Shown here piece by piece: positions 6,815-15,890 of a stretch of DNA of 64,000 nucleotides (its first letter is position 1; every line of letters begins with the position of its first letter). Source of the DNA: Ruminiclostridium josui JCM 17888 (GTDB lineage: Bacteria > Bacillota > Clostridia > Acetivibrionales > DSM-1351); contig NZ_JAGE01000001.1 of NCBI RefSeq assembly GCF_000526495.1, positions 866,001 through 930,000 on the forward strand, written 5' to 3'. The notes below the pieces were generated by a model. That model searched no databases. It was not told the origin of the DNA and was given only the letters and a program-made list of their open reading frames with translations. Both the position numbers and the translations under genes were made by a program.

Positions 6815-8911
6815 TTACTTGGTCAATTGAACTATATCTGCTTTAACAGTATAATCCTTATTGCCTGTTCCGTTTGAATCAAAGTAATATTTAAGTATAT
6901 CCTTTGCAATAGGTGCTGTGTAAGCACCAAATACACCTCTTTCAACTACTACAGCTACTGCTATCTGAGGCTTATCAGCCGGAGCGTAGCATATAAATAA
7001 TGCATTTGATGACTGAGTTGCTTCCATTCCTGTTTCAGCTGTACCTGTTTTTCCGGCAACTTTTACAGGCAAATCCTTGAATTTATCTGCAGCTGTTCCA
7101 TCTGTTGCATTGGCAACCGCAATCATTCCCTGCTGAATTGCTTTCATATTTTCTTTCTTAACCGGAATTATTTCATATTCTGGCTTTGTTTCAGTTACAA
7201 TAGAGCCATCATACTTTACAACTCTCTTTATTATATGAGGTTTTAAATGCTTACCTCCATTAGCAATAGTAGCTGCATAATTTGCAAGCTGTATTGGGGT
7301 AAAGCTGTTATACATCTGGCCTATTGATGACTGTGCAGTGTCCGCAGCAGTCCAGGGATATGGCTCTACGGTCTTTTTATATTCTCTTGAGGAAATAATT
7401 CCCTTACTTTCACCTAAGAGGTCAATTCCCGTCTTTTGACCCAGTCCAAACCTTTTGGCCCATTTTACTATATTATCAATCCCAACCCTATTACCAAGGT
7501 TGTAAAAGTATGGGTTTGATGACTTCTGTATTGCAGTTATAAGATTAACTGTTCCTAAACCTGCACGATATTGGTTATACTCAATTGACTTTAGCATCAA
7601 ACCGTCATATTGCTCGTATCCTTTATCAAAATATGTTTCATATGGAGTTGTCTTTCCTTCCTCTAATGCAGCAATTCCAACCAATGGCTTAAAGGTTGAG
7701 CCAGGTGTATATATTCCTGCAATGGCTCTGTTATACTCCGAAGTAGTTTTATTTTTAGGATCTGCCAAGGCTGCTTTAGCTTTTTTTGCAGCCTTATCGT
7801 CAGGGTCTGCTATAAATATGGATGGGTCATAACTTGGATAATTTGCCAGTGCAAGTACTTCCCCAGTATTAACATCTATAGCAACCGCTGCTCCTGCAAA
7901 AGCATCATGATGATTTTTTTTGTTGTTGGACTCCCGGATAAGCTTTATATTTTTTGCCAGGGAATCCATGGCTACCTTTTGAAGTCCCATATCAATAGTT
8001 AAAACAACGTCACTACCGGGCTTTACCGCTTCTTCACTAACTATTCTGGGCTTTCCGTTATCATCTATCTCAACACGTCTGTAACCGTTAGTACCTCTCA
8101 GATACCCTTCGGTAGTCAGTTCTACTCCTGACTTTCCTATAATATCTGTCATTTTATAGCCTGCATCGCTGTTTTTTGCCAGTTCTTCAGCATCTATAGG
8201 TCCTACATGACCAATTAACTGTCCTGCATAATGTGCATCAACATATTTCCTGCTAGGAACACTCTCTATTATTATTCCCGGAAATTCATCACTCCGTTCT
8301 TCCAATTCTGCAATTGTCTTTGTACTGATTGAATCTGCAAGAACAGGGTCCATTGAAATTCCTTGAAATCTGAGTGCCATAATATCGTAAGCATCCTTAT
8401 CAGAGTACTTATCATCAACCTTGAACACCATATCCTTGAAATATTCATATATTTCTTCAGGTGTAGACTCTTGATCAAAACCCTTAAATTCATAGCCTGT
8501 CATTATTTTTAGAGTTTTTCTTCTATTTTCATTATTTTTTAACATAGAGCCAAAACCAATCGGGTATGTCATATACTTTGAGAAAGTATTTACGTGTGAG
8601 TCACCGTTCTTCTCAAGAACTCTTAAAAGCTTATACATCATTTCATTTAGCTTTTTCGACCCAAGCCCAGTATCCATCAAGAAAATAGAATAGCTAGTAG
8701 AATTTATAGCTATAGGAACACCATATCTATCAAGTATATTCCCACGTTCAGCCAAAATGGTAGTGGATCTCCTTATTTTACTTTGGGACTGTGTATAGTA
8801 GTTTTCGCCCTGAACCAACTGCATATTTGCCAGCTGGTAAACAATTACGGAGAAAATTAAAACTAAAGCTATTCCCACAATGGTATATCTGTCTTTAAAA
8901 AACTGTTTCAT
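6815..8911 (-). CDS. mrdA: Penicillin-binding protein 2 (class B, elongasome transpeptidase)
   Basis: 698 residues: a cytoplasmic N-terminus, one membrane anchor at about 12-30, a dimerisation/pedestal domain, and a C-terminal transpeptidase domain with the three penicillin-binding motifs: STFK in YTPGSTFKPL, SSNP, and KTG in AGKTGTAETG. It cross-links peptidoglycan during lateral wall growth with RodA and MreBCD. The gene follows mreD by 18 bp, the usual mreBCD-mrdA order. PBP2 assignment over PBP3/FtsI or SpoVD rests on the operon. The RBS is a modest GAGG. Confidence 0.92.
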   Translation of the reverse strand: MKQFFKDRYTIVGIALVLIFSVIVYQLANMQLVQGENYYTQSQSKIRRSTTILAERGNILDRYGVPIAINSTSYSIFLMDTGLGSKKLNEMMYKLLRVLEKNGDSHVNTFSKYMTYPIGFGSMLKNNENRRKTLKIMTGYEFKGFDQESTPEEIYEYFKDMVFKVDDKYSDKDAYDIMALRFQGISMDPVLADSISTKTIAELEERSDEFPGIIIESVPSRKYVDAHYAGQLIGHVGPIDAEELAKNSDAGYKMTDIIGKSGVELTTEGYLRGTNGYRRVEIDDNGKPRIVSEEAVKPGSDVVLTIDMGLQKVAMDSLAKNIKLIRESNNKKNHHDAFAGAAVAIDVNTGEVLALANYPSYDPSIFIADPDDKAAKKAKAALADPKNKTTSEYNRAIAGIYTPGSTFKPLVGIAALEEGKTTPYETYFDKGYEQYDGLMLKSIEYNQYRAGLGTVNLITAIQKSSNPYFYNLGNRVGIDNIVKWAKRFGLGQKTGIDLLGESKGIISSREYKKTVEPYPWTAADTAQSSIGQMYNSFTPIQLANYAATIANGGKHLKPHIIKRVVKYDGSIVTETKPEYEIIPVKKENMKAIQQGMIAVANATDGTAADKFKDLPVKVAGKTGTAETGMEATQSSNALFICYAPADKPQIAVAVVVERGVFGAYTAPIAKDILKYYFDSNGTGNKDYTVKADIVQLTK

Positions 8912-8929
8912 TTAACCTCTAAACCTCAT

Positions 8930-9442
8930 TTAGTACCTGTTTTTTTCTTCAACCTCTAAAAATTTCCTATCCAGCAATATGATAATTAAAAATATAAGAA
9001 TACCCAAAACACAGTTTACTAGTGATTCCGGTAAAATCACAGTTTTTAGTGTTGTAATAAACTCAATTTTTAGACCCAGCAAATAGGATATAAATATAAT
9101 TGCTGACTCAAAAACGTATGTAGATAAAAAAGTACAAAAAGCCATTACAAGCATATTTTCCTTGAATAGCCTTTTATTTATATTACCCAGTGTAAGTCCT
9201 AGGAGCATTCCTACAAGTGCATGATATCCTAAGGCAACACCTATTACGGCATCCATGCACAATCCTGCAGCAAAACCCACAGCGGCGCCGTCGGTCTTGC
9301 CTTTCAGCAGTGAAATGCTTACTATTAAAATAATCACAAGATTCGGAGATACTCCAAAAATTGCAAAGTTATTCAAAAATGTAACCTGTGCAGTTACAAA
9401 TATGAATATAAGTATAGCATATAAAATTACTTTGTTTCTCAT
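8930..9442 (-). CDS. mreD: Rod-shape determining membrane protein MreD
   Basis: 170 residues, almost entirely hydrophobic with five to six membrane segments (for example the first 25 residues and residues about 135-162), the usual size and composition of MreD. The family is poorly conserved, so position decides: the start overlaps the mreC stop by 4 bp (ATGA arrangement) and mrdA follows. MreD links MreC to the membrane elongasome. Confidence 0.9.
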   Translation of the reverse strand: MRNKVILYAILIFIFVTAQVTFLNNFAIFGVSPNLVIILIVSISLLKGKTDGAAVGFAAGLCMDAVIGVALGYHALVGMLLGLTLGNINKRLFKENMLVMAFCTFLSTYVFESAIIFISYLLGLKIEFITTLKTVILPESLVNCVLGILIFLIIILLDRKFLEVEEKNRY

Positions 9443-10299
9443 TTGTCTGAATTTTCCATTTCTGACTTTGATTGTGCTTCTTTGTTTCTTAGTATTACCA
9501 CTTGATTTAGTCTTTTTAAATCCGCAGCCGGCTGAATAATTGCATATCTGTCAAGATCACTTTCCCCGGATCTAATTTCCTTGACTGTCCCAATGATAAT
9601 ACCTTTTGGATAAATTCCCCCTATTCCAGAGGTTTCAATTACATCCCCCTGAATCAGGTCAAGTTCTGCAGGAATATATTCCAATTTACACAAGCCCTCT
9701 TTTTCCAGCTTAATATCTCCCTTTACAACCACATAGTCACCACTTTTGGCAACAATGGCACTTACAGAACTGCCGTCTTCAATAATGCTTATGATTTTGG
9801 AGGAAAAAGGCTGTGCAGACACTACTTTTCCCACAAGTCCCTTACTGGTAATAACCGGCATGTTATAATCAATTCCGTTAGCAGACCCTTTATCCGTTAA
9901 AAAGATATTAAAGAGATTTCCGCTATCCCTGGCTATTATATTGGCACCAACAAAATCAGAGTCTGCTAGCTGATCTTTCAAATCAAAAACTTTACGCAAG
10001 TCTTCATTTTCCCTTTTCAGCCTTAAATACTCAGTTCTTTCGTTATTTAACTTATCAATTTTTTCTCTTAATTCCTTGTTTTCAGCCTGCAGTCTTTGGA
10101 CATTATCAAAAAGGTTGATACCTTCCTCAACCTTCTGCCCAGTGTAGGAAAATGCCTTTTCAACAGATGTAAATGGTACTGAAATCAAGTTTCCAATCCA
10201 ATTTATATTGCTTGCCGGATTTACGGTCAAGCCTATACAAACAATAAGAATTAAAATTATTATTGTTACTATCAATGCCCTGCTTTTAAAATACTTCAA
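9439..10299 (-). CDS. mreC: Rod-shape determining protein MreC
   Basis: 286 residues: an N-terminal membrane anchor (about 7-25), a heptad-rich coiled coil at about 65-105 (VQRLQAENKELREKIDKL), then the double beta-barrel domain with VITSKGLVGKVV and DVIETSGIGGIYPKG, hallmark MreC strands. MreC is the extracytoplasmic scaffold for the elongasome and activates PBP2. The start is a TTG at 10299 with AGGAG nine bases upstream. It lies 43 bp after mreB. Confidence 0.95.
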   Translation of the reverse strand: MKYFKSRALIVTIIILILIVCIGLTVNPASNINWIGNLISVPFTSVEKAFSYTGQKVEEGINLFDNVQRLQAENKELREKIDKLNNERTEYLRLKRENEDLRKVFDLKDQLADSDFVGANIIARDSGNLFNIFLTDKGSANGIDYNMPVITSKGLVGKVVSAQPFSSKIISIIEDGSSVSAIVAKSGDYVVVKGDIKLEKEGLCKLEYIPAELDLIQGDVIETSGIGGIYPKGIIIGTVKEIRSGESDLDRYAIIQPAADLKRLNQVVILRNKEAQSKSEMENSDK

Positions 10300-10342
10300 G
10301 GAATACTTCTCCTCTCTTAACCCACCTATTTAAAGCTTTTAC

Positions 10343-11365
10343 TTATTTTAACCTCTGTGGTGCTAAAAGAACCTTCTTTAATGTTTCTATTTCCTCAAGA
10401 ACTTTGCCTGTTCCCAAAGCAACACAATCAAGAGGATTTTCTGCTATTGATACAGGCATACCCGTCTCCTGCTTTATCAGCTTATCCAAGCCATCAAGAA
10501 GTGCTCCTCCTCCTGTTAACATTATTCCTCTATCCATAATATCCGCAGCCAACTCAGGGGGAGTTTTTTCAAGAGTAAATTTGATGGAATCTATTATGGC
10601 ATTAACAGGCTCCTTCAATGCCTCATTTATTTCAGTGGAAGTTATCTCTATGTTTTTTGGTAAACCTGTAATAAGGTCTCTTCCCCTTATCATCATTTTT
10701 TCTTCTTTTGCCTTAGGAAAAGCACTGCCTATTGTAACTTTAATTTCCTCAGCAGAACGCTCACCTATCATAAGACTGTATTCCTTTTTAATGTAGTGAG
10801 CAATTGATTCGTCCAATTCATCACCGGCAATTCTAAGGGACTTACTTGTAACAATACCTCCAAGAGATATTACCGCAACTTCTGAAGTACCTCCCCCTAT
10901 ATCAACAACCATACTACCAGAAGGTTCTTCTACAGGTAATTCTGCACCAATTGCTGCTGCCATGGGCTCTTCAATAAGATAAGCCTCTTTTGCTCCTGCC
11001 TGTAAAGTTGCATCTTCAACAGCTCTCTTTTCAACCTCTGTTACACCTGACGGAACACATATTACAACTCTTGGCTTGCTAAATCTGCCTTGAGACATAG
11101 CCTTTTTTATAAAGTACTTTATCATATTCTGAGTTATGTCAAAATCAGCTATAACTCCATCTTTCATAGGTCTAATTGCTACAATATTGCCCGGGGTACG
11201 CCCAATCATTTCCTTTGCGGCTTCTCCTACCGCCAATACTTCGTTATTCTTAATGTTAACTGCCACAACAGACGGCTCTCTGACAACAATTCCTTTTCCT
11301 TTAACATGTACCAGTGTATTCGCTGTTCCTAAATCTATACCTATATCTCTTGCAAAAAAACTCAT
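10343..11365 (-). CDS. mreB: Actin-like cell-shape protein MreB
   Basis: 340 residues with the actin/Hsp70 ATPase motifs: [14 protein letters not shown] (phosphate 1), [16 protein letters not shown] (phosphate 2) and [14 protein letters not shown] (adenosine). It forms membrane-bound filaments that direct lateral wall synthesis. The start at 11365 follows AGGAGGTACTACTTA. It leads the mreBCD-mrdA-min series and lies 27 bp after radC. The near-perfect motif set makes it MreB or its close paralogue Mbl; linkage to mreCD favours MreB. Confidence 0.97.
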   Translation of the reverse strand: MSFFARDIGIDLGTANTLVHVKGKGIVVREPSVVAVNIKNNEVLAVGEAAKEMIGRTPGNIVAIRPMKDGVIADFDITQNMIKYFIKKAMSQGRFSKPRVVICVPSGVTEVEKRAVEDATLQAGAKEAYLIEEPMAAAIGAELPVEEPSGSMVVDIGGGTSEVAVISLGGIVTSKSLRIAGDELDESIAHYIKKEYSLMIGERSAEEIKVTIGSAFPKAKEEKMMIRGRDLITGLPKNIEITSTEINEALKEPVNAIIDSIKFTLEKTPPELAADIMDRGIMLTGGGALLDGLDKLIKQETGMPVSIAENPLDCVALGTGKVLEEIETLKKVLLAPQRLK

Positions 11366-11391
11366 TAAGTAGTACCTCCTGTGTATTTTAG

Positions 11392-12081
11392 CTAAATATA
11401 TCCTTGTTCTTTTAAACTCACATATCTTCCATCACCCAGTACAATATGATCCAATACCTTTATTCCCAATATGTCTCCAGCATTTACAAGTCTTTCAGTA
11501 GTACGTATATCTTCGCTACTAGGTGTAGGATCTCCGCTGGGATGATTATGTACAAAAATAATACTGTTACAACCGCATTTTACAGCTTCGCTGAAAACTT
11601 CTCTGGGATGAACAATAGAAGCATTCAAACTGCCTGTTGAAATACTCTCTATTTTCATCACTTTATTTTTTGTATCCAGCAAAATAGCTTTGAACATTTC
11701 CTTTTTAAGGTATCGCATTTCTTCCATCATAAGGTTACTTACATCACCGGCACTTTTGATAAAATGACGTACAACTCCGTTGCTGGTTGCTATTCTTTTT
11801 GAAAACTCAAGCACAGCTTTTATCTGAATGGCTTTTACACGACCAATTCCCTTAACTCTCATAAGCTGCTCAATAGAGAGGTTGTTAAGTGAGGAAAGTC
11901 TTCCGTCATGGGAAAGCTTTAAAACCATCTGTGCAAGCTCCACAGCTGTGTAAGATTTTGTTCCTGTCTTAATTACTATAGCAAGCAATTCGGCGTTTGA
12001 CAGGCGCTCTGCCCCCACTTCCGACATTTTTTCATAAGGCCTCTCACATACGGGAAGTTCTTTTATTTTTAACCTATCCAT
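11392..12081 (-). CDS. radC: RadC/UPF0758 JAB-domain protein
   Basis: 229 residues. It has an N-terminal helix-hairpin-helix ([16 protein letters not shown], about 69-85) and a C-terminal JAB1/MPN metalloprotease-like fold with E (HPREVFSEA), [11 protein letters not shown] and the later Asp, the JAMM zinc pattern. The historical link to DNA repair is not supported by later work and its role is unclear. The gene commonly lies between maf and mreB in Firmicutes, exactly as here. Confidence 0.93.
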   Translation of the reverse strand: MDRLKIKELPVCERPYEKMSEVGAERLSNAELLAIVIKTGTKSYTAVELAQMVLKLSHDGRLSSLNNLSIEQLMRVKGIGRVKAIQIKAVLEFSKRIATSNGVVRHFIKSAGDVSNLMMEEMRYLKKEMFKAILLDTKNKVMKIESISTGSLNASIVHPREVFSEAVKCGCNSIIFVHNHPSGDPTPSSEDIRTTERLVNAGDILGIKVLDHIVLGDGRYVSLKEQGYI

Positions 12082-12130
12082 GGTTAACCTCGTTATTTTT
12101 TGAACAATCTATTCAACTCACATATCTTTC

Positions 12131-12139
12131 ATTATACCA
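12131..12139 (-). promoter_or_regulatory. Extended -10 promoter upstream of radC-mreBCD
   Basis: Minus strand TGGTATAAT (12139-12131), an extended -10 (TGnTATAAT), about 50 bp upstream of the radC start in the 131-bp maf-radC gap. No good -35 hexamer is present at 17 bp. It could give the radC-mre-mrdA-min genes their own transcript. Confidence 0.5.
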
Positions 12140-12212
12140 TGTTTTTATTTCAATTACATCGTCATTATGTGTTTTGAAGTCGCAATTTTAAGAACTTGCT
12201 ATCATAAAGCTT

Positions 12213-12794
12213 TTATTTAATGACACTTTCCTTAAGCTTTTCCAACATATAACTCAATCTAGTTAATGGAAGCCCCACAACATTTGAATAACAACCATTT
12301 ATTCCCTTTACTAATACCGAGCCTAAGCCCTGTACTGCATAAGAGCCTGCCTTATCAAATGCCTCACCTGTTTTAATATAAGCTCTGATTTTTTCATCAT
12401 CCAACTCTATAAATTGAACAATGGTTGTTTCATGTTCTATAAGCTCAATATTATTATCCAGGTCTAGTAAGCATATTCCTGTAATAACCTCATGTTCCTT
12501 GCCACTAAGTTTTTTGAGCATCTGAAATGCATCTTCAGAATCTTTAGGCTTTCCTAAAATCTCATTATCAATGACAACAATGGTATCTGCACCTAAAACC
12601 AAACCTTTCTTTATTCTGTTGGAAACATCTTTAGCTTTGTTATATGCAAGCTGTTCTGCTTTTTGAGCCGGAGTACCTGTCAGCTCGTTTATATTCTCAT
12701 CAATTTCGCTTGGAATAATTTCAAAGGGTAATTTTATTTGCTGCAGTAAATCTTTTCTTCTGGGTGACGATGATGCCAAAACTATACTTCTCAT
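12213..12794 (-). CDS. maf: Maf/YhdE nucleoside triphosphate pyrophosphatase
   Basis: 193 residues with the Maf signature near the N-terminus (LASSSPRRKDLLQQI), then GADTIVV and GKPKDSEDA, the substrate-binding residues of dTTP/UTP pyrophosphatases. These house-cleaning enzymes hydrolyse dTTP, UTP or modified pyrimidine nucleotides, and in Bacillus overproduction blocks septation. The start has AGAGGAAAT upstream. It is the first gene of the maf-radC-mre series. Confidence 0.93.
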   Translation of the reverse strand: MRSIVLASSSPRRKDLLQQIKLPFEIIPSEIDENINELTGTPAQKAEQLAYNKAKDVSNRIKKGLVLGADTIVVIDNEILGKPKDSEDAFQMLKKLSGKEHEVITGICLLDLDNNIELIEHETTIVQFIELDDEKIRAYIKTGEAFDKAGSYAVQGLGSVLVKGINGCYSNVVGLPLTRLSYMLEKLKESVIK

Positions 12795-13096
12795 TTATTA
12801 TTTCCTCTTACAAATTGGATATTTTTTTAAATATTATATATTTTTATAGGTATTATTTCAAATGTATTGTAGCTTGGTAATTAACCTTTTATGTATTATT
12901 TACATTGCAGTATAATATTAGTAATGTATTATATGGATGTATTTATAGATATTACATGTCTTTTTAAAATATATTATTGATAAATATTACTTCTCAAGTA
13001 TTTATTTTCGAAGTATAATATAATAAACTATTAAAAATAATGTTCAGCAGGTTTTCCAGATCCAAATTAAATTAATTAAAGTAAGTTGGTGATTGA
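12795..13096. other. A+T-rich divergent spacer between maf and mecA
   Basis: 302 bp with no credible gene. It holds several TATAAT-like boxes (for example near 12911 and 13015 on the plus strand), none with a convincing -35 at 16-18 bp. It must contain the start sites for maf (minus) and mecA (plus). No clear operator was recognised. Confidence 0.5.
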
Positions 13097-13711
13097 ATGA
13101 GAATAGAAAAAGTTAATGAAAATGTACTGAAGGTCACAATCACATTAAATGACCTGGAAGAAAGAAATATAGATATTTCTTCTCTGAATTATAATTCACC
13201 TGCCGCCCAGGAATTATTCTGGGATATGATGGAACGTGCCGAAGAAGAGTATGGTTTCGCATCCGGGGATTCTCAATTGGTGTTTGAAGCTTCTCCTGAA
13301 AGCGAAGACGGATTTGTAGTAACTATTACAAAGATTGACTCAGACGGTGAATTTGAATCCATTCATAAATATATTAAAAGCAAATACAAGAATTCTGATT
13401 TGAGACAGAAAAAGAAAAAAAGCAAGGTTTGCTCCACTTTGAACATATACTGTTTTGATTCAATTGAAGACTTATGCCAATTGGCAAAACGGATTTACAC
13501 TTTGTACAATGGTGACAGTTCTGTTTACCGGCTTAAAAATAGCTACTATCTTCTGCTTGCCGGTTCTTCATCCTCTCCCAAGCTGGACATAATCATGGAT
13601 GAGTACTCTGTACATGTGGGAAATGCTAACTTTTTCGAAGGCTATCTTAATGAATACGGAGAGAAAATTATCCGGGAAAACGCTTTAGAAACTTTAAACG
13701 TTTACTTTTAA
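13097..13711 (+). CDS. mecA: Adaptor protein MecA
   Basis: 204 residues. The N-terminus MRIEKVNENVLKVTITLNDLEERNID and the acidic segment AAQELFWDMMERAEEEYGF are typical of the MecA/YpbH substrate-recognition domain. The C-terminal half (CFDSIEDLCQLAKRI..., VHVGNANFFEGYLNEYGE) is the ClpC-binding domain. MecA delivers unfolded or regulatory proteins (ComK in Bacillus) to ClpCP and helps ClpC form hexamers. It is a single gene with a weak GGTG ribosome site and its own terminator. Confidence 0.9.
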   Translation: MRIEKVNENVLKVTITLNDLEERNIDISSLNYNSPAAQELFWDMMERAEEEYGFASGDSQLVFEASPESEDGFVVTITKIDSDGEFESIHKYIKSKYKNSDLRQKKKKSKVCSTLNIYCFDSIEDLCQLAKRIYTLYNGDSSVYRLKNSYYLLLAGSSSSPKLDIIMDEYSVHVGNANFFEGYLNEYGEKIIRENALETLNVYF

Positions 13712-13720
13712 CTAACCGCT

Positions 13721-13751
13721 AAAAACGGCTGCATGGGATGCAGCCGTTTTT
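13721..13751. terminator. Bidirectional terminator between mecA and the PRC-barrel gene
   Basis: Near-perfect 14-bp stem (AAAAACGGCTGCAT / ATGCAGCCGTTTTT) with a 3-bp loop; the stem ends give U-rich tails on both strands. It sits between convergent genes that end at 13711 and 13755. Confidence 0.92.
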
Positions 13752-13754
13752 ATT

Positions 13755-14522
13755 CTATTTGTTATTCATTACCAAATCAATTACCTTGTCATAAGCTTTT
13801 GCCAGGTCAAATACATCATCATCAATAAGAGTGTCCTCTTCTATCAATACTTTTCCCTCATCGTCATATATAGTTTTGGATACTCTTTTACCATTGAGAA
13901 ACTCTCGGTGTTTCTTTTCCATAAGCTCACTCATTGAACCCGATTCAATATTTTCGCCAATGATTTCATTGTTTGTTTGGATTGAATCTGAACTATGGTT
14001 TTCTACTCCTGATTCTAACTTTGAAATATCATCTGCAAGAGTAGCTTCAACATTTTCCTGTACAACAATTAGATTTTTACCAAATGTTATAACGCTTTCT
14101 CTTGGAATTAATCTTATATTATTTTGGTCTTTAACTGAAATAAACTCTAATGCAAATATTAAACAGTTGTTATCCTCATCTATATAGATATCCCCTATCT
14201 CACCTATTAGGCTTCCCTTTTTAGTCATAACTCTTGTACCTTTAACAGGTATATTTTTCTGGAGATGGTCTATGGCAGCGGGTATTTTACTAATATCACT
14301 TATTACGGCTTCATTTTCAATGGTAAGTGCATATTCACCGATTCCTATTACATCCTTTGCAGAAATTACTTTTGCATTTAGAATCTGTATTCCGTTTTCT
14401 ACTACCACATAGTCAACTGCGCCTTTTGCAGCATTAACTATAACTCCCTTTACCTTACCAACTTCTTCACCATCGCAGATGCTAATTATAGGTAAACCTA
14501 TTATCTCTTCAGTTTTTTTCAT
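13755..14522 (-). CDS. PRC-barrel domain protein (two barrels)
   Basis: 255 residues from the ATG at 14522, which follows AAGGAGGA by nine bases; an upstream in-frame start lacks a site. Two PRC-barrel-like repeats are visible: residues 5-75 (GLPIISICDGEEVGKVKGVIV) and 90-165 (GTRVMTKKGSLIGEIGDIYID). The rest is a linker and a hydrophilic tail (MSELMEKKHREFLNGKRVSK). PRC barrels occur in photosynthetic reaction centre H subunits, RimM and many sporulation or surface proteins of unknown role (compare the YlmC/YmxH type). It is probably co-transcribed with the membrane protein gene upstream (42 bp gap). Exact function unknown. Confidence 0.8.
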   Translation of the reverse strand: MKKTEEIIGLPIISICDGEEVGKVKGVIVNAAKGAVDYVVVENGIQILNAKVISAKDVIGIGEYALTIENEAVISDISKIPAAIDHLQKNIPVKGTRVMTKKGSLIGEIGDIYIDEDNNCLIFALEFISVKDQNNIRLIPRESVITFGKNLIVVQENVEATLADDISKLESGVENHSSDSIQTNNEIIGENIESGSMSELMEKKHREFLNGKRVSKTIYDDEGKVLIEEDTLIDDDVFDLAKAYDKVIDLVMNNK

Positions 14523-14564
14523 TAAAGATGTTCCTCCTTGAAAAATGTAAAACAAAAACTTCCT

Positions 14565-15548
14565 CTATTGTAAGTTTTTTAAAATTTCTCTTCTAATTTC
14601 CGGTTTTAATTCATTACCGTACCTTTGTGCAACACTATTCAAGATGCTGCAAGCCAATTCATTAAGTCCCAATTCCTTATACAGAGTACAAATGTCCAAT
14701 ACTACCCAAAAAACCATATCATTACTGAGACTGCCATAGTTCAAAGCCTTTGTATAGTGCTGTACAGCCAGCTCTTTCTGACCTTTTACTTTGCAGTCAA
14801 AAGCTTTCAATACCAATATTTCTGATTCATTGACAGGTTCATAAGTAGGTTCCGCAATTTCTTGTTTGGGGGTATCTTCTAAAGCTTCAACACAAGCAGC
14901 AGCTTCTTCAACAGTTGAGTCAAATTCACTATTTTCCTCAACTGATAAATCCTCTGATAAATCCTCCTCAAAGGTTTCATTGTTCTCGGGGATTTCAGGT
15001 GTCTTATTTTCTGATATTTCGGGTTTAAAATAACTCTTTGTCCTTACAAAAAACCTTTCTATTACCAAACTGCAATTTATTGAACTTAGCCTGTCAGGAA
15101 GACAAACAGAAACAATTATGCTTATGGTAAAAGCCAAGATTAAAAAGAAAATAGAAGCTATAATTACAAAAAATAAAAATTCAATCTTAGGATTAATATT
15201 CCAAAAACTATCTATATATCCAAATATAGTATTATAAGCCGGATTGAAAGTAATACCTAGAATAACCGATCCTAATGAAATCGACAATAAAGTACCCAAA
15301 TCAAGCTCTCTTGATTTATATAAATAGTAAAAAGCCATCAAAGTTGTAATTAGTATAGTCGCAGTTGCCATTATACTATTTGTCATATGGTCCTCCGGAT
15401 ATAACTCTCTAATTATCATTAGTATACATAATTGTACTAAAAATATTATATTCGTCATAAATCGACAAAATTCCTTCTTGATTTTAATTTTTTTAAAAAT
15501 AGCTCTGTTAAAGCCTAATGTTATTTTATCAATTCTTTTCTCAAACAT
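14565..15548 (-). CDS. Four-helix membrane protein with acidic linker and TPR-like tail
   Basis: 327 residues; family not recognised. A basic N-terminus is followed by four hydrophobic segments (about 31-48, 56-78, 85-104 and 121-150), then a Glu/Asp-rich linker (about 175-240) and a helical C-terminus (VLKAFDCKVKGQKELAVQHYTKALNYG...) that looks like one or two TPR repeats. TPRs usually bind proteins, so it may be a membrane-anchored scaffold, but that is inference. The start has GGAGG eight bases upstream. It forms a likely two-gene unit with the PRC-barrel gene. Confidence 0.7.
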   Translation of the reverse strand: MFEKRIDKITLGFNRAIFKKIKIKKEFCRFMTNIIFLVQLCILMIIRELYPEDHMTNSIMATATILITTLMAFYYLYKSRELDLGTLLSISLGSVILGITFNPAYNTIFGYIDSFWNINPKIEFLFFVIIASIFFLILAFTISIIVSVCLPDRLSSINCSLVIERFFVRTKSYFKPEISENKTPEIPENNETFEEDLSEDLSVEENSEFDSTVEEAAACVEALEDTPKQEIAEPTYEPVNESEILVLKAFDCKVKGQKELAVQHYTKALNYGSLSNDMVFWVVLDICTLYKELGLNELACSILNSVAQRYGNELKPEIRREILKNLQ

Positions 15549-15829
15549 GAAAAAGACCTCCTAAATACGAAGGCCTAAGCATTTATAAACTTTAGAATTT
15601 TAATGATAATACCTAAATTTCCATTAATTTCTCTTCAGTTTACAATAGCAGAGTTCTTTATAGTATGAGTACCATAATCTTTATATGCTATCTTTTTGAT
15701 TATACTTTATGTGATTTTCCCGAATTTTGTCACTGTAATTGCCACTGCCGTCATATCCTTCTTGCATTTTATTTTAACATTTATTTAATAATATGGCAAT
15801 ATAATACTTTATCATACTCTTGAAACTAA
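15549..15829. other. Spacer upstream of the membrane/TPR gene
   Basis: 281 bp, part of a 342-bp gene-free stretch that ends with the lon terminator. On the minus strand a TATAAT near 15702-15707 is a possible -10, but the best -35-like hexamer (GTGACA) is 23 bp away. No RNA structure or coding signal was convincing. Confidence 0.4.
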
Positions 15830-15867
15830 AAAACAGCTCCAAAGGATAAAACCCTCACAGCTGTTTT
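15830..15867 (-). terminator. Terminator of lon
   Basis: Stem AAAACAGCT / AGCTGTTTT with a 20-bp loop that includes a smaller GAGGGTTTTATCC pairing region, followed on the minus strand by TTTTTTAG. It begins 24 bp after the lon stop. Confidence 0.8.
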
Positions 15868-15890
15868 CAGTAATATTTTGTTGGTTTAAG

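Noticed and set aside
15665-15823. A 52-codon plus-strand frame rich in Cys and His (starts at ATG 15665)
   Set aside because: No ribosome site and no promoter; it runs through the low-complexity spacer and ends at the lon terminator. Looked like chance.
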